Below are positions 1-8,224 of a DNA stretch of 64,000 nt, one piece after another; the stretch's first letter is position 1; each line of letters starts with the position of its first letter. The stretch spans positions 124,001-188,000 of the forward strand of contig NZ_ABVL01000003.1 of the NCBI RefSeq assembly GCF_000173075.1. Reading direction: 5' to 3'. The position numbers were made by a program, and so were the translations under genes. This stretch comes from Chthoniobacter flavus Ellin428. GTDB lineage: Bacteria > Verrucomicrobiota > Verrucomicrobiia > Chthoniobacterales > Chthoniobacteraceae. The notes under the pieces were generated by a model. The model had not been told where the DNA came from. It was given only the letters and a program-made list of their open reading frames with translations, and searched no databases.

Positions 1-637
1 GGCGGGCGATCTCTTTGACCATGGGGATGTGTTCCACGGCGCGCCGGTGCAGGGCGGGGGTGAGAGTGGCCAGGAGGCGGTTGCGGACGGCTTTGTCGTC
101 CTGCCAGACATGCCCTTCGATCGTATAGAAGGTGAGCTTGGATATGTCGGATGCCGGAGTGCTGGGTACGAGCACCGGCGGGTAGACGGTGACGGCGCCG
201 TCCTGCTGCTGGAATTCCCACGGGCCGTCGAAGTCGAGGTAGTAGCCGTATTCCACCGGGACATCGGCCTGGACGACGATGCTGGGCAGCGGGATGAGGC
301 CCCAAGCGAGACTGTTGCTCTCCTTGCGGCGGAAGGTCTCGTGTTCCTGCAGGGTGGCCACTTGCAAACGGCGCGTGCCGGTGAGGGTGGCGGCGCTGCT
401 GAGGAATTCCTCCCGCACATTGCGCTCGCGGAAGGCGTGGGCGACGGTGGCAGCCTGGTGGCCGATCTCTTTGACCATGGCAGTCCCTTTGTCGAGGGCT
501 GCGAGCGGCAGGGTGGCGATGCTTTGCCAGGCCCAGACGCCGGCGCCGATGGCGGCCAGCCCGAGACAGAGGATCACGCGAGGCCAGGCGTGGCGCGCGC
601 TGGACGGCGAGATGGAGGTATCGGGCGACAGGGACAT
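1..637 (-). CDS. single-pass membrane protein, DUF4230-like (3' end outside window)
   Basis: An uninterrupted minus-strand frame runs from an ATG at 637 to the window edge, giving at least 212 residues without a stop. It starts with a short polar stretch, then one hydrophobic segment (about residues 21-41, VILCLGLAAIGAGVWAW), then a soluble region. The pattern of an N-terminal anchor, a region with LQVATLQEHETFRRKES, and a beta-rich part with PLPSIVVQADVPVEYGY resembles DUF4230 proteins, which are anchored envelope proteins of unknown function. That assignment is by eye only. The next gene, rnc, diverges from it with about 110 bp between the start codons. The stop codon lies beyond the window. 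Confidence 0.7.
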   Translation of the reverse strand, partial: MSLSPDTSISPSSARHAWPRVILCLGLAAIGAGVWAWQSIATLPLAALDKGTAMVKEIGHQAATVAHAFRERNVREEFLSSAATLTGTRRLQVATLQEHETFRRKESNSLAWGLIPLPSIVVQADVPVEYGYYLDFDGPWEFQQQDGAVTVYPPVLVPSTPASDISKLTFYTIEGHVWQDDKAVRNRLLATLTPALHRRAVEHIPMVKEIAR

Positions 638-746
638 GGCGCGATGCTTTCCGCTATTCCACAGAAGTGCCCACAGGTCAATGGATGCTACTTGGCGTTT
701 GCGGTTCCCGCGCCCAACATGCAAAGATCGGCATGATGGCCCCCAA

Positions 747-1494
747 ATGAATCCGCTCGAACAGCGCATCAAATATAAATTTCGTAATTCCCTGCTCCTC
801 GCGGAGGCGCTGACGCATCCCAGCCTCGGCCACGAAACGCAACGGCATCACTTTGACAATCAGCGGCTCGAGTTTCTCGGCGACGCGGTGCTACAGCTCA
901 TCTTCACCGAGTATCTTTTCGATCAGTTCCCCAGGCTTCAGCGAGGGGGCAACTGACGGAAGATCCGCGCGCGGATCGTCTCGCGCGAGGGCCTGCGGGT
1001 GGCTGGCCGAGCGGATCGGCGTGGGCAAATACTTGATGATGGGCCGCGGCGAGGAATCCAGCGGCGGGCGCGAACGGGCTTCCACGCTCTCAGACGCCTT
1101 TGAGGCGCTAATCGGGGCGATGTATCTGGATAGCGATTTCGTGACCGTGCGGCGCATCGTGCTCACGGAATCGCGCGATCTGCTGGAGGACTTGGAAGTG
1201 GATCCGCCGGATACGAACCCGAAAGGGCGGCTGCAGGAGCTGTTGCAGGCGATTTCGCCGATTAGCCCGACGTACCCCATTGTCGATCAATCGGGTCCGG
1301 AGCATCAGAAGCGTTTTGTGGCCAAGATCGTGTGGGATGGGAAAGAACTCGGTTCCGGCGATGGCCGCAGCAAGAAGGAGGCGGAGACGGCCGCCGCCCG
1401 CGATGCGCTTTCGAAGGAGCTGTGGCGTGGGCGCGACGGCAATGGGAAGGCCGCTCAGGGCAACGCGGAGGATGCCCAATCAAAATCCGAATAA
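747..1494 (+). pseudogene. rnc: ribonuclease III, broken by four 1-bp insertions
   Basis: RNase III cuts double-stranded RNA in rRNA processing and RNA decay. From ATG 747 the frame encodes a normal N-terminus with the catalytic signature NQRLEFLGDAVL, then stops at 956. From about 1003 a second frame, offset by +1, supplies the rest: LAERIGVGKY, the second acidic motif SDAFEALIGAMYLD, and a C-terminal dsRNA-binding domain with KKEAETAAARDAL. Removing one base at each of about 933 (a), 945-949 (g run), 958-959 (g) and 1001-1002 (g) restores a textbook linker (FPGFSEGQLTKIRARIVSRE). Four insertions in 70 bp, with both flanks clean, suggest a local sequence error or a very recent lesion. Repaired, the protein would be about 247 residues, normal for the family. 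Confidence 0.85.
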
Positions 1495-1831
1495 CCGACC
1501 AATAACTGTGAAGAAATGGGGAATAACCTTGGGCATCCCCGACCTATTGGCAGTCATTGGTCGTCGACAGAAAACTTATTCGCAGCCTCGATTCGGCGTG
1601 GAACCGCGTAAATGCTTAAGTGGAACGCCATTAGGGCCAGTTATTCACACGCTTAAGAAGAAGAAAGAGATTGGTAAAAATTATTTCATTCTTCTGTACA
1701 CGGTGAACAACTTTGGTCAGGAAAGCAGCCGTCCCGCCATGGTGCTGGGTGTCTGTTGAACATCCAGAAACAGGTGTTCGGATGTTCTGGAAGTGTTGCC
1801 CACAGGGTCTGACTCATCCGGGTCAAGCCTT
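1495..1831. other. intergenic, nothing recognised
   Basis: This follows the rnc stop. It is lower in GC than the genes around it and contains purine runs such as aagaagaagaaagag, but no convincing ORF, RNA gene or terminator was found before the palindromic element that begins at 1832. Confidence 0.4.
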
Positions 1832-2065
1832 CCTCCGCGCGGTCATTCTTGGAGTAGAGGGAGTGTAACGACTGGAACGCAGTCGAAAGCCGAGTCTGCG
1901 AGACGCCTATGGGACTGCGGGGCAAACCCGGCGGAACAACCAGCGATGATCTCTGGTAAAGCGACGGGGTTTGCCCCACAGTCCCATAGGCGTCTCGCAA
2001 GCTCGGCTTTCGACTCCGTGCCCGCCACCTCACCACCGGGCACTCCAAGAATGACACGCGGGGGG
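1832..2065. repeat. nested palindromic element (two sets of inverted arms)
   Basis: Inner arms at 1881-1929 and 1967-2015 are inverted repeats of 49 nt with 46 matches and a 37-nt loop. Outside them a second pair, 1842-1855 and 2042-2055, matches over 14 nt (gtcattcttggagt and its complement). The whole unit of about 234 bp can fold on itself and carries no coding sequence. It resembles a non-autonomous palindromic or MITE-like element. Similar Russian-doll structures recur at 19202-19507 and 29620-29885. Confidence 0.8.
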
Positions 2066-2129
2066 AAACGGCTATTCATTTTACAGTATTCAAAAGACTG
2101 TAAAATAAACCCCCAGAAAGATCTTTTGA

Positions 2130-2195
2130 CCCGCGAATCACGCAGGTGACCCGGATGAAAAATACTCTATTCGTGCCATTCGCGTGATTCGCGGG
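2130..2195. repeat. REP-like inverted repeat, cccgcgaatcac family, copy 1
   Basis: Perfect 14-bp arms cccgcgaatcacgc (2130-2143) and gcgtgattcgcggg (2182-2195) enclose 38 nt. The arm sequence returns at 29699-29763 in another intergenic space, with the same flanking gtgac/gac and ggc context, so it is a dispersed family. It lies just past the stop of the lipoprotein gene that ends at 2214. Confidence 0.8.
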
Positions 2196-2213
2196 CTCTT
2201 TTCCACCGCCCCC

Positions 2214-3599
2214 TTAGAATGCCCCTTCCGGCGGCTTCTCGAAGAGCGGCAGCTCGTCCTTGAAGACCGGTCGCAGTTCCGCCGCGGCGCGGAGGAGGTC
2301 CAGGGCCTCCTTTTTTTTGCCGGCGTAAAAGGCGAATACCCCGAGGTGCCATTTGCGGAAGCTCATGATCTCCGGCGGCATGTCCTTGTCGATGAAGGAA
2401 AGCCCCATCTGGTAGGCCGAATCCGGCGACAGATCGGACCACGGCATCTTGGCCCCGCCCGCCTTGAGGGTCAGTTGCTGCTGATCTGCGGTGGCTACCC
2501 CGCCGGCCACTTTATCGCCCGATTTATTCTCGATCGGCTGCGCGTAGCCTTTCTTGGCCAGATCCTCGATGAGTTGGGACTTGAAGTTCGCCAGCCAGGA
2601 AACCTTTTTCGTCAGCAATTCCTGCTCATCACGTGCTTTCTCGGTCTTCAGGTTTGCGTCGCTGATCGCGGTCTTCGCCTCGGCGAACTGGAATTTGTCC
2701 ATCAGCTCCTGGCGTTTCGTTTTCGCGTCGGTCAACGCCTTGTCATCCGCGGCCATTTCATCTGCGGACGTCTTGTTTTTCGCGGCGATCATCGCGGAGG
2801 CCTTCGGCTCGATCTCGGCGATCAAGCCGTCCAGCGTCTCGCTCATCTTCGAGGTCAGCTTCATCTTCGCCCGCGCGGCCTTGGCGGTCTCCACCGCGGC
2901 CATCTGATCCTCCGGCGCGGCTTCTTTCGCGGCCACCAGCGCCTTGTTCGCCGGCTCAAATTCCTTGTAGTCGTTGACGAAATTATCGCCGATCGATTTC
3001 AGCTTCTTCAGATCGGCAGGACCGTCGGCCCACTCGACCATTTTTTCCGGCGCCGCATCGTTGAATTGCCGGAAAAGAGCCGTCGCGTCGTCATACTTTT
3101 CCATGTTCCAATCCTTCAGCCCCAGCGCCAGTAGCGAGATCCCTTCGTACGACCACTTGTCGTAGTCCCGGCCTTGGGCCGGTGGAATCGGATCCTTCGA
3201 GTGCAACTGCTGTGCGATATTCACGAACCACTGCGCGATCTGCGAATCCGACCCCGCCTTGGTGAAAGGCCCATCGGACTCGATCTTGCCGAAGACCACC
3301 TGTGCGTCGGTCTGCTTGCCGGCCAGCAACAGCGCCAGCCCTTGGTGGAACTCGATCCAGGTCTGCAGCGGCTGGCGGATCTTCGGCACGGTGAGGATGT
3401 CCTCAAACGACTTGGCCGCGTCGTTGAAATGCCCGTCGATCATCTGCGACCGCGCTTCGGTGAACCGTACTTCGGGCGAGCCGAGGTAGGGCTTCTTCTC
3501 CGCCTTCGGCTTCGGCGTGACGGGTTTTTGATCGCACGACGTCAGCACACCGAGGAACAGCGAGGGAACAACAAGCAGGGTGCAAAATTTCCGGGTCAT
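2214..3599 (-). CDS. exported coiled-coil/TPR-like lipoprotein
   Basis: This 461-residue protein begins with a lipoprotein signal (basic MTRK, a hydrophobic core, then lipobox LTSC with the acceptor Cys about residue 21). It should therefore be lipid-anchored in the envelope. Residues about 40-190 contain helical pairs reminiscent of tetratricopeptide repeats (DAAKSFEDIL, YDDATALFRQFND). Residues about 200-340 are Ala/Lys/Glu-rich and probably coiled coil. The C-terminal part returns to a TPR-like pattern (WHLGVFAFYAGKKKEALDLL). The specific role is unknown; a scaffold or assembly function is only an inference from the repeats. It is alone on its strand, and a REP-like palindrome sits just after its stop. 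Confidence 0.8.
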   Translation of the reverse strand: MTRKFCTLLVVPSLFLGVLTSCDQKPVTPKPKAEKKPYLGSPEVRFTEARSQMIDGHFNDAAKSFEDILTVPKIRQPLQTWIEFHQGLALLLAGKQTDAQVVFGKIESDGPFTKAGSDSQIAQWFVNIAQQLHSKDPIPPAQGRDYDKWSYEGISLLALGLKDWNMEKYDDATALFRQFNDAAPEKMVEWADGPADLKKLKSIGDNFVNDYKEFEPANKALVAAKEAAPEDQMAAVETAKAARAKMKLTSKMSETLDGLIAEIEPKASAMIAAKNKTSADEMAADDKALTDAKTKRQELMDKFQFAEAKTAISDANLKTEKARDEQELLTKKVSWLANFKSQLIEDLAKKGYAQPIENKSGDKVAGGVATADQQQLTLKAGGAKMPWSDLSPDSAYQMGLSFIDKDMPPEIMSFRKWHLGVFAFYAGKKKEALDLLRAAAELRPVFKDELPLFEKPPEGAF

Positions 3600-3731
3600 T
3601 GAAAATGGGGCAAAGGGAACGTATTAGCGCGCAAATTATCGCGCTGGCAGATGGAGAACGTCAATAGGTGCACGGTGTCAATCCTTCGATGACACCTTCC
3701 TCTGCATCCATTTTGCCACGCGATCAGAATT

Positions 3732-3790
3732 CTTAATCTTACTCTCTCCGACGGGATTAAGATTAAGAGTAAGATTACGATTAAGATTAA
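3732..3790. repeat. GATTAA-type low-complexity repeat with inverted arms
   Basis: Iterations of gattaa/gattac (about 3755-3790) follow a 12-nt inverted copy: taatcttactct at 3734-3745 pairs with agagtaagatta at 3766-3777. The stretch lies between the lipoprotein start and the xylA terminator and encodes nothing recognisable. Confidence 0.6.
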
Positions 3791-3843
3791 GAGGGCGCCC
3801 CTCCGTCCCTCTCTTATTGCTGCCGAACGGTTACCGCCTCGTG

Positions 3844-3880
3844 GAAAAAACAAAAGAGGGCGCCGGTTTCCCGGCGCCCC
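3844..3880 (-). terminator. Rho-independent terminator of xylA
   Basis: Read on the minus strand, perfect 9-bp GC arms (3871-3879 with 3858-3866, loop of 4) are followed by a T-rich tract (TCTTTTGTTTTTT, from plus-strand 3844-3856). It lies about 40 bp beyond the xylA stop. Confidence 0.85.
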
Positions 3881-3919
3881 CTGGCGTTTGATTTTCGGAA
3901 ATGGCTTCCGAAGAAGGCC

Positions 3920-5233
3920 TTAGATGAACTCGTTGATGAGGTTCTCGAGGAATTCCTGGCGTCCGCTGGCGGCGCCGCCGGCTTCACCCTTCTCCAGGGC
4001 GAATTTCTCCAGTGAGGCAAAGCTCTCCTTGCCGGCTTCGATGCTCGCGCCGAGACCGTTGTCCCACGAGGCGTAGCGATCCTTGACGAATTGATCGAGA
4101 CGGCCATCGGCGCGGATGGCCGCGGCGATCTTGAGACCGCGGGCGAAGGCGTCCATGCCGCCGATGTGCGCGTGGAAAAGATCTTCCGGGTCGATGCTCT
4201 CGCGGCGGACCTTGGCGTCGAAATTAACGCCGCCGGTGGTGAAGCCACCATACTTGAGGATGCCGAGCATGCACTGCGTGGTGAGATAGACGTCCGTCGG
4301 GAATTGGTCGGTGTCCCAGCCGAGGAGCAGATCGCCGGTGTTGGCGTCGATCGAGCCGAGTGCCCCCGAGGCGCCGGCGACTTCCATTTCGTGCTGCATG
4401 GAGTGGCCCGCCAGTGTGGCGTGGTTCGTCTCGAGGTTCAGCTTGAGGTGCGGCAGCAGGTCGTATTCGCGCAGGAAGTTCAGGCAGGCCGCGGCGTCGG
4501 CATCATACTGGTGCTTGGTCGGCTCTTTCGGCTTGGGCTCGATGTAGAACTGGCCCTTGAAGCCGATCTGCTTGGCGTAATCGACCGCCATGTGCAGGAA
4601 CTTCGCGAGGTGATCGAGCTCGCGCTTCATGTTGGTGTTCCAGAGCGTGGAGTAACCCTCGCGGCCGCCCCAGAAGGTGTAGCCTTCACCGCCGAGTTCC
4701 TTGGTCACTTCCAGTGCCTTCTTCACCTGCGCGGCGGCGAAGGCGAAAGCCTCGGCGTTCGGGCTGGTCGCCGCGCCCTGGGCGTAGCGGGCATGGGCGA
4801 AAAGCTGCGAGGTGCCCCAGAGCAGCTTGATGCCCGTGCGCTGCTGCTGCTCCTTGAGCAGGGCGACGATGGCATCGAACCACTGGTTGGATTCCTTCAG
4901 CGTCACGGCATGCGGGGCGACGTCGCGATCGTGGAAAGCGTAATAGGGTGCGCCGAGCTTTTCAGCGAACTCGAAGAAGACGGGCACGCGCGCCTTGGCC
5001 AGCTCGAGCCCGCTCTTGCCCGCCTCCCACGGGCGGATCGCCGTCGGCCCGCCAAACATATCGGCGCCCTGGCCACACATGGTGTGCCAGTAGACCACCG
5101 AGAAGCGCAGGTGATCCTTCATCGTCTTGCCCTCGACGACTTCCCCGGGGTTGTAGTGTTTGAAAGCGAAGGGGTTTTTCGACTTCGCGCCTTCGTAGGC
5201 GATCTTGCTGATGTTCGGGAAATAAGTGCTCAT
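3920..5233 (-). CDS. xylA: xylose isomerase
   Basis: The enzyme interconverts D-xylose and D-xylulose in the cytoplasm, the first step of the isomerase route into the pentose phosphate pathway. The 437-residue length and the N-terminus [11 protein letters not shown] fit the longer class II enzymes. Visible active-site elements are the catalytic His in [11 protein letters not shown], the metal-site motif [29 protein letters not shown] and the acidic GSIDANTGD. It is transcribed away from the PAS-AraC gene at 5294, with 60 bp between starts, an arrangement that suggests regulation by that neighbour. A strong terminator follows the stop. No xylulokinase lies in the window. Confidence 0.97.
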   Translation of the reverse strand: MSTYFPNISKIAYEGAKSKNPFAFKHYNPGEVVEGKTMKDHLRFSVVYWHTMCGQGADMFGGPTAIRPWEAGKSGLELAKARVPVFFEFAEKLGAPYYAFHDRDVAPHAVTLKESNQWFDAIVALLKEQQQRTGIKLLWGTSQLFAHARYAQGAATSPNAEAFAFAAAQVKKALEVTKELGGEGYTFWGGREGYSTLWNTNMKRELDHLAKFLHMAVDYAKQIGFKGQFYIEPKPKEPTKHQYDADAAACLNFLREYDLLPHLKLNLETNHATLAGHSMQHEMEVAGASGALGSIDANTGDLLLGWDTDQFPTDVYLTTQCMLGILKYGGFTTGGVNFDAKVRRESIDPEDLFHAHIGGMDAFARGLKIAAAIRADGRLDQFVKDRYASWDNGLGASIEAGKESFASLEKFALEKGEAGGAASGRQEFLENLINEFI

Positions 5234-5293
5234 AGGGATGGGATTGGGAGTTGATCGTAGCCCGCCTTGGCGTCATGTGTGACGACAAAGCCT

Positions 5294-6112
5294 ATGCCAA
5301 ATACGCCAGCGCCAGCCCGTCGCGTTTCCTCCCGTGCCCGCCTTCAGCGGTTGGAACGCGAACGCGCCGCGTGGCTGGCCGAGGTGCGGCCGAGCGACCA
5401 TTTTCACGTGCTGTTCGATCATCTGCCGGGGGTTTGCTTTTACTGCAAAGACCTCCAGGGCCGCTTCATGTTGGTCAACCGCAACTTCATGCAACACTAC
5501 CAAATGCGCCACGAGAGCGAGATCCTTGGGTTCACCGATTTCGATGTCGCGCCGCTGCACATGGCCTCCGGTTACGTGCGGGATGATGCGCGGCTCCTCT
5601 CCGGCAAGGCGCGCCTCGTGGAGCGGGTGGAATTGTGGTTCGACAAGCAGGGCGTGCCGGACTGGTTTCTCGTCACCAAGCTGCCGCTCCGCGATGCCGA
5701 GGGCCAGGTCTGCGGGACCGCCGGCGTGGTGCGCCGTGCGGCGGAACACGAGATGCAGTTACCGACGATTCAGAACGTCGCGCATGCCATCGAAATCATC
5801 CGGCGTGATTTTGCCGGGCCGATTTTGCTCAGCGAAGTGGCGCGCGCCTGCGGGCTTTCCATGCGGCATTTTCAGCGACGGTTTCAGGACGCCTTCGGAT
5901 TCAGCCCGCAGGAGTTTCTGATCAAGACGCGGGTCATCGCCGCGATGAAATTGCTCGAGGAAACGAATCTCTCCGCATCCGAAATTGCCGTCCGTTGCGG
6001 CTTCGTCGACGGGAGCAGTTTCGCCGAGCAATTCCGCGCGCGGGTCAGCCAGACGCCGAGCGCGTATCGTCAGGCGATGCGGAGTGGCGTGTCTGTGCGT
6101 AGACGGCGATGA
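5294..6112 (+). CDS. PAS-domain AraC family transcriptional regulator
   Basis: About 272 residues from ATG 5294; a TTG at 5267 could extend it by nine residues. The N-terminal half is a PAS-like sensor (HFHVLFDHLPGVCFYCKD, then FMLVNRNFMQHYQMR). The C-terminal 100 residues form the double helix-turn-helix of AraC regulators: LSEVARACGLSMRHFQRRF and ASEIAVRCGFVDGSSFAEQF, ending in the usual TPSAYR. It has no periplasmic-binding sugar domain, unlike E. coli XylR, so if it controls xylA the signal would be sensed by PAS. Divergence from xylA supports that target; the ligand is unknown. Confidence 0.88.
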   Translation: MPNTPAPARRVSSRARLQRLERERAAWLAEVRPSDHFHVLFDHLPGVCFYCKDLQGRFMLVNRNFMQHYQMRHESEILGFTDFDVAPLHMASGYVRDDARLLSGKARLVERVELWFDKQGVPDWFLVTKLPLRDAEGQVCGTAGVVRRAAEHEMQLPTIQNVAHAIEIIRRDFAGPILLSEVARACGLSMRHFQRRFQDAFGFSPQEFLIKTRVIAAMKLLEETNLSASEIAVRCGFVDGSSFAEQFRARVSQTPSAYRQAMRSGVSVRRRR

Positions 6113-6121
6113 GAAGTTGGC

Positions 6122-6469
6122 TCACCCAAACATTCCCCCACCCTGCCCCCACATCGGCGCCTTCACGTCGTGAAAGACGGTGAAAATACGTCCACTTGGA
6201 ACATGGAGATGATTCGCCACCAAAGTACAAAGCGACGCGGCGATCTTCTCCACACCACCAGCCGGAAACCCAATGCTCTTCAGCTCGACAAACGCCGCCG
6301 GTTCATCCGATCCCGCGAAGAGCATCGATTGCGCGGCTTCGAATTTGACCATCACGTATTGCTCCGGTTTGCCGGTGCCGACGGCCACCGCGAGCGATGC
6401 CTCTTTCAAAAATTGCTTTTCCGCTCCCGGGGAAATCTCCGCATTCGTCGAGACAGTGAGGTAAGGCAT
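6122..6469 (-). CDS. MIF/tautomerase superfamily protein
   Basis: A 115-residue protein of the macrophage migration inhibitory factor type. I chose the ATG at 6469 so that the mature protein begins with Pro (MPYLTVSTN), because the N-terminal proline is the catalytic base after Met removal; an upstream ATG would bury it. Other family features are VMVKFEAAQSMLFAGSDEPAAFVELKSIG and the C-terminal FHDVKAPMWGQGGGMFG. Family members tautomerise phenylpyruvate-like keto-enols in vitro; the physiological substrate here is unknown. It converges with the AraC gene (9-bp gap) and diverges from the Rieske gene. Confidence 0.88.
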   Translation of the reverse strand: MPYLTVSTNAEISPGAEKQFLKEASLAVAVGTGKPEQYVMVKFEAAQSMLFAGSDEPAAFVELKSIGFPAGGVEKIAASLCTLVANHLHVPSGRIFTVFHDVKAPMWGQGGGMFG

Positions 6470-6598
6470 GCGCCGATGAAATCCGATTCCGGTTCCGCTT
6501 GGCAAGCGCCCGAACCGCGCGGCTTAACCCGGGCTCCGCAAAGATCAAAACCTCGCCGGCTACTTGCGTGGAGCGCAAATTGTTGTTTCCATCACGAC

Positions 6599-7597
6599 GT
6601 GGAAGCGCTCGCTCCAACATCCGACGATGAAGGCGTCTCCGCCCCGGCGTTCAGTCTGGCCCCTGCGTCCTGGTACTACATTGGAACAGTCGCGGAACTG
6701 CAGCGCAGTCCGCGGCGCCTGGATCTTCCCGACGGACAGCAATTCGTCGCCTTCCGCGAGCGGGATCGTCCCGCAGCGGTCTTGAGCGGACGTTGCAGCC
6801 ACATGGCGGCAGATCTCTCCAAGGGCTGTGTGAAGGACGGGCGCATCGTGTGTCCGCTGCACGGTTGGGAATACGGGCGCGATGGGAAATGCGCACACAT
6901 TCCCGCGCTCTCCGAGATTCCGCCGTTCGCCCGGCAGGTAGCATTCCCCGTCGAAGAACGCGGCGGGTTGGTTTTCTTTTTCAATCGCCCCGAAGCGCGC
7001 TTTCCTCTCCCCTTTTTTGAGGGCCGGGACGACACGGAGCTCCTGGCCGCGCCCGCGTTCGAATTTACGGTGGACGCCCCGTGGTATCTGCTGAGCGGCA
7101 ATGGCTTTGACGTGCAGCATTTTCGCTGCGCGCACGATCGCTCGCTCGTGAGCGATGTCACGATCGACTCACCGCATGCTTTCGCCTGGCGCTTGCGCGC
7201 GAAATTTCGCGTCACCGGTAATTCATGGCGCGACCGGATGATTCGCTGGCTCTCCGGCTCGGAAATGGAAATGACCGTCGAGAATTGGGGCGGGAATCTG
7301 GTGCTGGTGACTTCCCGATTTCCACGCACCTGCAGTTATGGGTTGGTGAGCTTCGTGCCGCTCGACAAAAACCGCACGTGGGTGCGCAATATCGTCTGGA
7401 TTCCCCGCCGCCAAAACGCGCTGGCCCGGCGCTGGCTCGATCCGCTCGACGCCATGATCCGGCGCTATTTCATCCGCGAGTTTGTGCGTGCGGATGTGAA
7501 CAGTTCCGAAGGCCTGCGTTATCATCCGAAACGGATGACCTCGGCAGACAAAGAGCTGGCCGATTATCTCCACTGGCTGCAAAACATTCCGCGTTAA
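6599..7597 (+). CDS. Rieske [2Fe-2S] aromatic-ring-hydroxylating-type oxygenase
   Basis: About 332 residues from a GTG start at 6599; no ATG lies closer. The N-terminal Rieske domain has C66-S-H68 and C85-P-L-H88. The C-terminal catalytic domain has a non-haem iron pattern in GNGFDVQHFRCAHDR (Asp and two His). Such oxygenases hydroxylate or demethylate ring systems, including sterol-like or chlorophyll-like substrates, using electrons from a separate reductase, which is absent here. It heads a plus-strand run with the NTF2-like and PAP2 genes and probably belongs to the adjoining AurF/radical-SAM cluster. The substrate is unknown. The start codon is the weakest part of the call. Confidence 0.85.
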   Translation: MEALAPTSDDEGVSAPAFSLAPASWYYIGTVAELQRSPRRLDLPDGQQFVAFRERDRPAAVLSGRCSHMAADLSKGCVKDGRIVCPLHGWEYGRDGKCAHIPALSEIPPFARQVAFPVEERGGLVFFFNRPEARFPLPFFEGRDDTELLAAPAFEFTVDAPWYLLSGNGFDVQHFRCAHDRSLVSDVTIDSPHAFAWRLRAKFRVTGNSWRDRMIRWLSGSEMEMTVENWGGNLVLVTSRFPRTCSYGLVSFVPLDKNRTWVRNIVWIPRRQNALARRWLDPLDAMIRRYFIREFVRADVNSSEGLRYHPKRMTSADKELADYLHWLQNIPR

Positions 7598-7618
7598 CCT
7601 CCGCTACCCCGCGCCTTT

Positions 7619-8224
7619 ATGAAGAAGCTATTCGCCCTGTTGCTCCTAACTCTGACCTTTACCCTTCCCGCCTGGAGCGAGCCCGAGGCGTCGAAAAACG
7701 ACGCCGAGGCCACCGCGGCTATCGCCAAACTGCGCGAAGGCCTCGTGACCAGCTTTAAGAAAGGCGACATCGACAGCCTGCTCACCTATCTCGATCCGCA
7801 GGTGGTGGTCACGTGGCAGAATGGCGAAGTCTGCAAAGGCCCCGCGGAGGTCCGTGCCTTTTACGACCGCATGATGACCGGCCCGAAACGCATGGTGCGG
7901 GAGATCCAATCCAACCCGGAGGTGATCGGCCGGCATGTTTACGGCGACTGGGCGGTGTCGTGGGGAAATTTGCACGATCAATTCGTGCTCAGTAGCGGCG
8001 CTGAGCTGCCCTTCAACAGCGTCTTCACCGCCACCATCGCCAAGCGCGGCGACCGCTGGCTCGTCGTCGCCTTTCATGCCTCCGTCAATGCGTTCGACAA
8101 TCCGGTGCCCAACGCGGGGTCTCAGAGGCTGGCGGAGTGGGTCGGGGCGGCAGGCCTGTTTGGAGGGATTTTCTTCGGATTCATGGCGCGGCGCATTTTC
8201 CCGCCGAAAGAGCCCATCCTATGA
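7619..8224 (+). CDS. exported NTF2/SnoaL-like domain protein with C-terminal membrane segment
   Basis: The 201-residue product has a cleavable signal (MKKLFALLLLTLTF, cleavage near AWS-EP), then a nuclear-transport-factor-2-like cone (GLVTSFKKGDIDSLLTYLD, a conserved-looking VVTWQNGE, and the final strand WLVVAFHASVNAFDNP). A hydrophobic helix near the C-terminus (AAGLFGGIFFGFMA) ends in a basic tail. It probably stays on the periplasmic face. NTF2-like folds bind small hydrophobic ligands or act as isomerases or cyclases, but no catalytic residue can be assigned. Its stop overlaps the start of the PAP2 gene (ATGA), implying co-translation. Confidence 0.8.
   Translation: MKKLFALLLLTLTFTLPAWSEPEASKNDAEATAAIAKLREGLVTSFKKGDIDSLLTYLDPQVVVTWQNGEVCKGPAEVRAFYDRMMTGPKRMVREIQSNPEVIGRHVYGDWAVSWGNLHDQFVLSSGAELPFNSVFTATIAKRGDRWLVVAFHASVNAFDNPVPNAGSQRLAEWVGAAGLFGGIFFGFMARRIFPPKEPIL

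Noticed and set aside
4091..5254. 387-codon plus-strand frame opposite xylA
   Set aside because: Antisense of a conserved enzyme, with composition typical of a shadow frame.
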